Below, in pieces: positions 5,845-11,187 of a DNA stretch of 11,733 bases. Position numbers and translations under genes: made by a program. How positions within the stretch are numbered: position 1 is the first letter of the stretch; each line of letters begins with the position of its first letter. Under the pieces are notes generated by a model. It was not told the origin of the DNA, did not search any database, and saw nothing but the letters and a program-made list of their open reading frames with translations. Source of the DNA: DASQJJ01 sp035631115 (lineage in GTDB: Bacteria > Patescibacteriota > Microgenomatia > Levybacterales > UBA12049); NCBI GenBank assembly GCA_035631115.1, contig DASQJJ010000071.1:1-11733 (forward strand), given 5' to 3'.

Positions 5845-6618
5845 ATGAAAACTACCATTCTCACTCTTTTCCCGGAAATGTTTGATGGGCCATTTCGAGA
5901 ATCTATTCTTAAGCACGCCCAGCAAAAAGGGCTTCTGGAAATCGAATTTGTGAATATTCGTGATTTTGGACATGGAACACACAAAGTAGTTGACGATACA
6001 CCATATGGCGGAGGAGTTGGTATGGTTATGAAGGTAGATGTACTTGATAAAGCAATTAGTAGCGCAAGAGAAGAAGGACTAACGAAAAAAGAAGAAAGAA
6101 TTGTACTTCTGGATGCACGAGGAGAAACGTTTAATCAAACAGTTGCAAAAGAATTTTCTCAACTCAAACATCTTATTCTTATTTGCGGACACTATGAAGG
6201 AGTAGACGAAAGAGTACGCGATTTGGTTGACGAGACAATTTCTATTGGAGATTTTATTCTAACAGGTGGAGAAATCCCTGCAATGCTTATTGTAGATAGT
6301 GTAGCAAGACTTCTTCCAGGAGTCTTAAAGCCAGATGCAACCACACATGAGTCCTTTTCTATTCAAACTAAACAAGGGGTGACGCGAGACGGGGAGACCC
6401 ATGGCCGGGGTTCCCTTGTGGGTGGCCATGGGGCTGTCAAGCGGCAGGACCCCGAAAAAACTTTACTGGAATATCCTCAATACACAACTCCCAGAGAGTA
6501 TAATGGGAAAAATGTCCCCGATGTTCTTCTTTCAGGCAATCATAAGGAAATAGAAAAATTTAGACAGGAAAGTGCAAAAAAAATTACCCAAAAGCATCGA
6601 CCAGACCTCTTAAAATAG
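5845..6618 (+). CDS. trmD: tRNA (guanine-N1)-methyltransferase TrmD
   Basis: A SPOUT-class enzyme that methylates G37 next to the anticodon in tRNAs using S-adenosylmethionine, preventing frameshifts. The knotted N-terminal domain has DTPYGGGVGMVM (51-62), LLDARGETF (88-96), LICGHYEGVDERVRD (112-126) and SIGDFILTGGEIPAM (133-147). The C-terminal domain resumes at LLEYPQYTTPREYNG (207 on) with VPDVLLSGNH. Between ESFS (169-172) and LLEYPQYT lie 34 residues where homologues usually have only a few. Most are encoded by a GC-rich structured insert. The residue just before SF is Glu at the place that, by my alignment, holds the catalytic Asp169 of the E. coli and H. influenzae enzymes; this substitution needs checking. 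Usual neighbours rimM and rplS are absent. The gene converges on pilO. Confidence 0.93.
   Translation: MKTTILTLFPEMFDGPFRESILKHAQQKGLLEIEFVNIRDFGHGTHKVVDDTPYGGGVGMVMKVDVLDKAISSAREEGLTKKEERIVLLDARGETFNQTVAKEFSQLKHLILICGHYEGVDERVRDLVDETISIGDFILTGGEIPAMLIVDSVARLLPGVLKPDATTHESFSIQTKQGVTRDGETHGRGSLVGGHGAVKRQDPEKTLLEYPQYTTPREYNGKNVPDVLLSGNHKEIEKFRQESAKKITQKHRPDLLK
6376..6454 (+). repeat. GC-rich structured in-frame insert in trmD
   Basis: This stretch is strikingly GC-rich against AT-rich flanks. It contains the perfect 9-base inverted repeat cccatggcc/ggccatggg (6398-6406, 6424-6432) with an inner ccc-ttgt-ggg (6413-6422). A second hairpin is ctgtc/ggcag (6434-6438, 6443-6447, one G-U pair). An outer pairing ggggt/acccc (6376-6380, 6449-6453) closes the whole. 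It encodes GVTRDGETHGRGSLVGGHG and AVKRQDP in the TrmD interdomain linker. It could be a mobile mini-element or a remnant of one. Confidence 0.7.
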
Positions 6619-6624
6619 TTATAA

Positions 6625-6643
6625 TCCTGAGCATGTCGAAGGA
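6625..6643 (+). repeat. 19-base hairpin in the trmD/pilO convergent gap
   Basis: tcctgagcatgtcgaagga has arms tcct/agga and the core GA-GCATGTC-GA, in which tandem G-A mismatches would extend the stem. It fills almost all of the 25 bases between the converging stop codons, so it may serve as a two-way transcript end. It belongs to the hairpin family also seen at 2659-2677, 10498-10516 and 1495-1513. Confidence 0.65.
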
Positions 6644-7429
6644 CTACTGAGCGCTACTTGTTGCAGAAAGCGTAGGTAACACCGTTGGGATATTTGTTGG
6701 AGAAGGCAATACAACTGTTGGACTCGGTACCGCAGATGCAGAAGATATAGGAGTATCCTCTGTACTCCCTAAAGAAAGATCCTCCAAAACTTTTTTATCT
6801 GCAGTTGAAAGTATTGGCAAAAGGACAGTGTCTTTAAAAGAAATTTTTGGAACTGCTGCATAGTAAAAAATAATAGTCACAGTAACGCTACTATTTGAGC
6901 TTAGCGAAACCGATGTTACATCAGAAAGAGGAAGTTGACTTTTAAGTTGTGTAATAAAAGCACGTGTATTATCCAAAGATCCTTTTAAGTTAAGCGTCAG
7001 CTGGACAGGAGTCTGGGCAGCTTGACCTTGCGCATTAAGTCCAGACAGGTCACCCAACTGAAACGAGTAATCACCAAGACTTATCCCTGCAACAGCTGCA
7101 GCATTCTGTAAAGACGATAAAATACCAGCAAAATCCTTTTCCGTTGGGAGCGCGTCTGTTGCCACATGAAGCGTTGTATCCAATTTTGCATTATCAAAAG
7201 AGGTGATAAGGGAAAGATTTTGGTGCATTATTTGTAGATTCTGCTGGTCTACACCCAGCTCGTCTCGTATGGCAAACCAATTTTGCATCTGAGGAATAAC
7301 AACAAACCAAAAAAGAAGAAGGCATACGCCAATCGTAATACCAGGAGTAACAAATCGTTGATATCTGTAATAAAGATTTCTAAAGAGTAATTGATTAATA
7401 GAAGTCTTTTGATTTGATGCACTTGTCAT
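6644..7429 (-). CDS. pilO: PilO-like type IV pilus inner-membrane protein
   Basis: A bitopic protein that pairs with PilN in the alignment complex of type IV pili. The N-terminus is cytoplasmic (about 30 residues), with one membrane span at about 33-48 (ITIGVCLLLFWFVVIP). A coiled-coil-prone segment follows (ELGVDQQNLQIMHQNLSLI), then an extracytoplasmic ferredoxin-like region with FAGILSSLQNAAAVAGISL and PVQLTLNLKGSLDNTRAFI. The last roughly 38 residues are a Pro/Ser/Thr-rich tail (PSPTVVLPSPTNIPTVLPT), not usual for PilO. The start overlaps the pilN stop by four bases, and a perfect GGAGG (7440-7436) lies seven bases ahead, so this start is firm. The assignment rests on topology, domain pattern and position after pilM-pilN; sequence identity is low in this family. 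Confidence 0.82.
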   Translation of the reverse strand: MTSASNQKTSINQLLFRNLYYRYQRFVTPGITIGVCLLLFWFVVIPQMQNWFAIRDELGVDQQNLQIMHQNLSLITSFDNAKLDTTLHVATDALPTEKDFAGILSSLQNAAAVAGISLGDYSFQLGDLSGLNAQGQAAQTPVQLTLNLKGSLDNTRAFITQLKSQLPLSDVTSVSLSSNSSVTVTIIFYYAAVPKISFKDTVLLPILSTADKKVLEDLSLGSTEDTPISSASAVPSPTVVLPSPTNIPTVLPTLSATSSAQ

Positions 7430-7959
7430 AATAAACCTCCTGTAAGCGTTAGGATAAAAGCTCCATTTCTCTCATCCGAGACTAATCCTTGAATAGTGAG
7501 TGTTTTGAGAATTTTTTTCTCGCCAATAAGTTGGGTAAAATTATCTATAAGAAGACCAATTGCTGTTAGGTCTCGCGTTGAAATAGCAAGAGATAATTCT
7601 TTCGTATCTAAAGAAAAACTGGTAATTGTTACTCCCTTGGGAATTTGTTGGGTTAGTGTTGTTATGGTGGTGTCAAAGGAAAGTCTTTTTTTTGTGAGCG
7701 TTTTTATTTTATTAATTCTATCAACAATAATAAGGTATTTTGCTGTTTTGGATTGAACAAGCGTTAGTTGTGCAATTGTTCTCGACTCATCATTTTTAAC
7801 CGCAAGAATTGTACCATCACGACTAAGAAGAAAAAAAAGTATAGAAAGACTAACAACAAGAATAACAAGTGTCACCGCTACTATTTTAAATCCAAGGAGA
7901 AGTCGTTCTTCCGAAAGAAATTTTTTGCTTTTCTGCGGCAGTAAATTAATATCTGACAT
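7426..7959 (-). CDS. pilN: PilN-like type IV pilus assembly protein
   Basis: A 177-residue bitopic membrane protein whose short cytoplasmic N-terminus docks into PilM. It starts MSDINLLPQKSKKFL, the family's INLLP signature, followed by a membrane span at about 19-41 (FKIVAVTLVILVVSLSILFF). The extracytoplasmic coiled-coil and alpha/beta region has IVDRINKIKTLTKKRLSFDTTITTL and a PKGVTITSFSL strand. The frame is open for 32 more codons upstream, but these lie inside pilM in another frame and are cysteine-rich nonsense. GAGGG at 7971-7967, seven bases before the ATG at 7959, fixes the start. The pilM stop is three bases upstream of that ATG. Confidence 0.88.
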   Translation of the reverse strand: MSDINLLPQKSKKFLSEERLLLGFKIVAVTLVILVVSLSILFFLLSRDGTILAVKNDESRTIAQLTLVQSKTAKYLIIVDRINKIKTLTKKRLSFDTTITTLTQQIPKGVTITSFSLDTKELSLAISTRDLTAIGLLIDNFTQLIGEKKILKTLTIQGLVSDERNGAFILTLTGGLL

Positions 7960-7961
7960 GG

Positions 7962-8990
7962 TTATTCCCTCATCGCAAGACCAGCTGCAACAGTATACTC
8001 TGGAGCATTTTCTATAATATCTTTTGGCACTTCTTGGGCAACAAGAAGCTTCCATGGATTTGCAATTGCTGTCTCAATACCTGTGTTGGACGTGCAGTAT
8101 GTTGCAAGGCCAGGAAACTTCGCAGATCCACCAGCAAGGATTATTTGCTTCATTGGATCGTCAGGATATTTGCTTGCATAAAATGCTAATGCTTTTTTAA
8201 TTTCCGTAACAATACTCGAAAGGATAGGCTCGGTAACTTTCCCTATTTTTCCACCCACGGCACTATCTGCCAATCCATATGCCTTCTTATATTGCTCTGC
8301 TTGTGATATGGCAAATCCAAAATCTGCTGCAATTGCCCGGGAAAGCGCAACTCCACCAGTTGGCAAGGAATATGCAAATACTAAAATTCCACTATGGACA
8401 ATTGCGAGCGAAGTACTTACCGCACCAATACTCACAATAAGCGTTGCGGGAAATTTTTCTTCGACTATAAGAGAGCGGGTAAGGGAAATGAGCTCTGTCT
8501 CGATAGCATTTATGGAAAGGCCTGCAAGACTGGTTATTTTTTCATATTTTTCAATGAGTGCTGTTGGCGCACCAACAAGAAGCACTTGCATCATTTTGCC
8601 TGATTCTTTTGTTTCGGGCCTAAAAAGCACTTTGTAATCCAGTGTCACTGTTGCAAGAGGGACAGGAATATATTGCTCTGCTTCCCAATAAATAGCAGAT
8701 GCAAGCTCTTTATCTGAGAGGGTAGGGGTTTCTATTACTTTGGTGTATACCTGATTTTCTGGAAGAGCAATATTTACATAGCGTGTAGAGATTTTTGCCT
8801 CTGATATAAGCACTCTAATAGCTTTTGCTAACTCTTCTTGGTCAAGAGGGGATTCGGAATTCATTCCTCTACTTGGTGCAGGAATGGTGAGTGCTGATTG
8901 CAAGAAAAATCCATGCTCTTCTTTTGCCAACCAAACAGCTTTAATAGTACTTGTCCCAATATCGAGTCCGAATGCTTTTTGCTTTGTCAT
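7962..8990 (-). CDS. pilM: Type IV pilus assembly ATPase-fold protein PilM
   Basis: A cytoplasmic actin/FtsA-like protein that binds nucleotide and the PilN N-terminus, linking the pilus motor to the membrane complex. From the chosen ATG it has 342 residues. The phosphate-1 motif is GLDIGTSTIKAVWL (8-21), and SIYWEAEQYIPVPL-type sequence follows at about residue 90-105 (ASAIYWEAEQYIPVP). The second phosphate motif region is LIVSIGAVSTSLAIV, and the adenosine motif is ILAGGSAKFPGL near the C-terminus. The upstream 17 codons of the open frame overlap the PilX-like gene and lack family similarity. The ATG at 8990 directly follows the previous stop (TAATATG) and begins the conserved sequence. The only cysteine is in TYCTSN. 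Confidence 0.93.
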   Translation of the reverse strand: MTKQKAFGLDIGTSTIKAVWLAKEEHGFFLQSALTIPAPSRGMNSESPLDQEELAKAIRVLISEAKISTRYVNIALPENQVYTKVIETPTLSDKELASAIYWEAEQYIPVPLATVTLDYKVLFRPETKESGKMMQVLLVGAPTALIEKYEKITSLAGLSINAIETELISLTRSLIVEEKFPATLIVSIGAVSTSLAIVHSGILVFAYSLPTGGVALSRAIAADFGFAISQAEQYKKAYGLADSAVGGKIGKVTEPILSSIVTEIKKALAFYASKYPDDPMKQIILAGGSAKFPGLATYCTSNTGIETAIANPWKLLVAQEVPKDIIENAPEYTVAAGLAMRE

Positions 8991-8991
8991 A

Positions 8992-9894
8992 TTATCGTGG
9001 TGTAAAAAGTGAAAAGAAAAATTCAGAAGGAAGACTTTCATATCCCTGGAAAAAACTTATTTTTCTTACTGTTTCTGTCCCAGTAGATCCAGCAGTACCA
9101 GTAGAGGTAATAATTTTTCCCTGAATGGGAAGGCCTGCGCCTTTTATGCCAATTGATCCTGCTTTATATAAAGGGATAATTCTTGCAAGAAGTCCAGTTG
9201 TTAAGGGCGTACTTGGTGGAAAAGGAACTTTGTAATTAAAGGTAATCGAACCATTTGCACCATTTACCGGGAAAGACCCAGATGCATTCACAGGAAGTGC
9301 TGAGAAATGATTGATACCTCTCCTACTCGCACAAGGATCATAAATATATTTCTGCATAGATGGAGTGGTCCGAGCACCTGAAATAAGCAAGACTTCTATG
9401 GCAGGATCAGAGCATCCTGTTATATCGCTTGATGTCCCCCAATAGACATACAATGTCCCTGCCCATGACGATTGAAAAAGCTGTGCTGGATCATCGGTAT
9501 GCGTCGACAACCATACATCTTGTCCATCGTCCTGAAAAACTGGATTACCATTATTAAGAAGGAATTCATCTCCTGTAATAGTCGCTATATCAACATTGCT
9601 AATTTGAGATTTGTTTTTATCGTTAAATGAAACACCGGAAAGAATGGAAGATCCAGTAACATCTCCCAATTTTACCGCCTGCTCAACGCCAGCTTCTGCG
9701 GCAGCGAATGCGCTCTGAGAATTTGCTTCGTCAGTTGAATTTCTTAAATTGGTAATGCTTCGTGATGCCAAAGAGAGTCCAACAGTAAGTGCAATAACCA
9801 TAACCAAAACAACAATAAGAAGCGCTTGACCAGCCTCGCGGCTAGGCGGGCCCTTCTCACTAACGAAAAAATCACCATGCGATTTGGCTACCAT
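8992..9894 (-). CDS. PilX-like pilus assembly protein
   Basis: A 300-residue protein with a short basic N-terminus and one membrane segment at about 23-47 (GQALLIVVLVMVIALTVGLSLASRS). SAFAAAEAGVEQAVK follows, the hallmark of PilX N-terminal-domain proteins. These act as minor pilins or pilus-tip factors outside the membrane. The rest is a Gly/Ser/Thr-rich extracytoplasmic region with only two cysteines (TGCSDP, YDPCAS), which may form one disulfide. The start is supported by a promoter whose predicted transcript start coincides with the ATG. A GC-rich inverted repeat encodes the GPPSREA just before the membrane segment. It heads the unit pilM-pilN-pilO. Beyond the N-terminal hallmark the fold is unknown. 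Confidence 0.8.
   Translation of the reverse strand: MVAKSHGDFFVSEKGPPSREAGQALLIVVLVMVIALTVGLSLASRSITNLRNSTDEANSQSAFAAAEAGVEQAVKLGDVTGSSILSGVSFNDKNKSQISNVDIATITGDEFLLNNGNPVFQDDGQDVWLSTHTDDPAQLFQSSWAGTLYVYWGTSSDITGCSDPAIEVLLISGARTTPSMQKYIYDPCASRRGINHFSALPVNASGSFPVNGANGSITFNYKVPFPPSTPLTTGLLARIIPLYKAGSIGIKGAGLPIQGKIITSTGTAGSTGTETVRKISFFQGYESLPSEFFFSLFTPR
9830..9850 (-). repeat. GC-rich inverted repeat in the PilX-like gene
   Basis: Bases 9830-9836 (ccagcct) pair with 9844-9850 (aggcggg) with one mismatch, around a seven-base loop cgcggct. It stands out from AT-rich surroundings and encodes PPSREA just before the membrane segment. Like the trmD insert, it is an in-frame GC-rich palindrome. Confidence 0.45.
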
Positions 9895-9900
9895 ATTCTT

Positions 9901-9929
9901 AGCATATACGGGAAGCGTTACCCTGTCAA
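9901..9929 (-). promoter_or_regulatory. Promoter of the PilX-like/pilM/pilN/pilO unit
   Basis: Reading the minus strand, a perfect TTGACA (9929-9924) is followed after exactly 17 bases by TATGCT (9906-9901, 4/6). The ATG begins six bases after the -10, so transcription would start at or within a base of the start codon and give a leaderless mRNA. It lies in the 40-base gap after the upstream prepilin gene. Confidence 0.65.
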
Positions 9930-9934
9930 TCGTA

Positions 9935-10582
9935 TTACCTATTAATATTGCGGATTACAACAGAGGTCTGAAATCCAACAGTATTCGAGGAAACTTTTTG
10001 CTCAGCTAGACCGCTATTCGATTGTTCTTTGAGCGTAAATGAAACAGTAATAACGGGTAAATCAGACTTAGAAAATTGTGAACAAACAAATGAACAACTT
10101 ACAAGATTTACTGTATTTACATCCAAAAGCGATGCGCCATTGGAGGCAATAGTATTAGAAAGGCATGCATAGGTTACTTGTTGATTGTCTGGCGTAACAA
10201 CAGTAACTGTGCTTGTATTTACAGGAGTAACGCAGGGAAAGGGAGATACTATCCCTCGTGCATTCCGAAGTGTTTTGGACATTTGAGACAAGGCGTAATT
10301 ACCATTTTGTTGAGCCAAGGTAACAATGTCTGTTTTGTGTCCAGTCCGAAATGATGTGACAAGAATCGTCATTGCAATTCCGCCAACAACAACAAAGATA
10401 GAAACAACAGCCAACATCTCAACCAAAGTAAAGCCAGCTTTGCTGGAAGATCCAAATCCCAATTTCCAAGAAACAAATGGATTCGGCAAGCTCACCATCC
10501 TGAGTCTATCAAAGGATAAGTTCCAATATTTCAAATTCCAAATTGTTTGTATCTTGTTTCTTGTAACTTGTAGCTTTCTCAT
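9935..10582 (-). CDS. Type IV prepilin-like protein (pseudopilin 3)
   Basis: A pilin-like protein with the prepilin peptidase motif KAG|FTLVEM followed by a hydrophobic helix (LAVVSIFVVVGGIAMTILV). It is processed and assembled at the membrane. The globular part has four cysteines (FPC, YAC, VSC, FVC), an even number consistent with disulfides. The ATG at 10582 overlaps the upstream stop (ATGA), which favours it. It gives an unusually long 49-residue leader encoded largely by heptad repeats and a 19-base hairpin. Alternatives in frame are ATG at 10498 (21-residue leader) and TTG at 10462 (nine residues). The leader is read from repeat DNA and need not be conserved. The resemblance is to PilW/GspJ-type minor pseudopilins, but the subfamily is not certain. 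Confidence 0.85.
   Translation of the reverse strand: MRKLQVTRNKIQTIWNLKYWNLSFDRLRMVSLPNPFVSWKLGFGSSSKAGFTLVEMLAVVSIFVVVGGIAMTILVTSFRTGHKTDIVTLAQQNGNYALSQMSKTLRNARGIVSPFPCVTPVNTSTVTVVTPDNQQVTYACLSNTIASNGASLLDVNTVNLVSCSFVCSQFSKSDLPVITVSFTLKEQSNSGLAEQKVSSNTVGFQTSVVIRNINR
10449..10476 (-). repeat. Short heptad-period tract in prepilin leader
   Basis: Four successive 7-base units of the form NNNNCAA on the plus strand (gatccaa, atcccaa, tttccaa, gaaacaa) lie inside the leader-coding part of pseudopilin 3. This tract is out of phase with the neighbouring tract at 10521-10576. Confidence 0.5.
10498..10516 (+). repeat. 19-base hairpin element in prepilin leader
   Basis: tcctgagtctatcaaagga shares arms tcct/agga and GA...A organisation with 6625-6643. 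One more base pair (a10497-t10517) extends the arms. On the minus strand it creates the in-frame ATG at 10498 and encodes SFDRLRM. Confidence 0.6.
10521..10576 (-). repeat. Eight-unit heptad-period tract at prepilin gene start
   Basis: Eight 7-base units run without a gap. On the minus strand the first four are AAGNNAC (aagctac, aagttac, aagaaac, aagatac), followed by AAACAAT and three AT-rich units such as TTGGAAT and TTGAAAT. It begins six bases inside the longest possible reading of pseudopilin 3. Confidence 0.7.
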
Positions 10583-11175
10583 GGTGTTGGTGCAATGGTG
10601 AAGTCAGAAAAACACGATGAAGAAACAACAGAATGACAGTAGGTATTTGATGAGTCAGTACATTTACTGTCGTACCACGAGGTAGTTACGGTAATTTTTA
10701 CGTTTCCAGTAAGAACCCCCTCGGGTATACCAACAGGGGTTGGTGTTGCATTGCAATCTAGAGAATCATGAAGTACAGTAACCTGCCTTACAAAATTGCC
10801 TACATTCTGACTACAGGTAGATTGTGTCCGCTGCCAACAATTGCTGTCGTTTTCATTAAGAGCAGAACACGAACTTGCCAAGCAATAATACCCACTTGGA
10901 AGATATGACGCAGATATGGAAGCAATGCTGACATTTCGCATATTACGAATAATTTCCATTCCTTGTTGCGTTGCAGAAGTTGCAGTATTTTGGTCTCTCG
11001 TAAATTCACTACTCGTTAATGCATTAAGCGATGCAGATACAATAGCTGCAATAATAATAACTGCTGCAGTTAAGGCAACCAGGACTTCGATAAGTGTTTG
11101 GCCCGCTTCGCCTCTACGAGAAATTTTCAATATTTTGGTACTTCTATTTGAAATTTGATATTTGAAATTTGACAT
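10579..11175 (-). CDS. Type IV prepilin-like protein (pseudopilin 2)
   Basis: A 198-residue pilin-like protein. The N-terminal motif AGQTLIEVLVALTAAVIIIAA has the conserved Glu five residues after the Gly and a long hydrophobic helix. It has Gln where most prepilins have Phe at +1, a variant seen in PilV/GspI-like minor pilins. The extracytoplasmic part contains eight cysteines in the last two thirds (YYC, SSC, SNC, STC, LDC, SKC, TYC, SSC), suggesting up to four disulfides. The ATG at 11175 lies inside a heptad repeat, so the first residues (MSNFKYQISN) are repeat-derived. A TTG at about ILKIS would shorten the leader. The stop overlaps the next gene by four bases. Confidence 0.85.
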   Translation of the reverse strand: MSNFKYQISNRSTKILKISRRGEAGQTLIEVLVALTAAVIIIAAIVSASLNALTSSEFTRDQNTATSATQQGMEIIRNMRNVSIASISASYLPSGYYCLASSCSALNENDSNCWQRTQSTCSQNVGNFVRQVTVLHDSLDCNATPTPVGIPEGVLTGNVKITVTTSWYDSKCTDSSNTYCHSVVSSSCFSDFTIAPTP

Positions 11176-11187
11176 TTGAAATTTTTA
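11146..11187 (-). repeat. Six-unit heptad-period tract between prepilin genes
   Basis: On the minus strand, five units NTCAAAT (ttcaaat, gtcaaat, ttcaaat, atcaaat, ttcaaat) follow a degenerate unit taaaaat. They can also be read as three copies of a 14-base repeat. The tract spans the stop of the upstream prepilin gene, the nine-base gap, and the start codon and first codons of pseudopilin 2. Confidence 0.8.

Noticed and set aside
6376..6454. Self-splicing intron or ribozyme in trmD
   Set aside because: At about 79 bases it is too short for group I or II introns, no hammerhead core or domain V is visible, and the frame reads through.
7960..8055. Longer pilN reading starting at 8055
   Set aside because: The extra 32 codons overlap pilM out of frame and are cysteine-rich nonsense; the INLLP start at 7959 has a good ribosome-binding site.
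8308..8637. Open frame on the plus strand opposite pilM
   Set aside because: It is a shadow of the well-supported pilM gene, with no ribosome-binding site and no recognisable protein.
8991..9041. Longer pilM reading starting at 9041
   Set aside because: The extra 17 codons lie within the PilX-like gene and lack PilM similarity; the ATG at 8990 follows the preceding stop directly.
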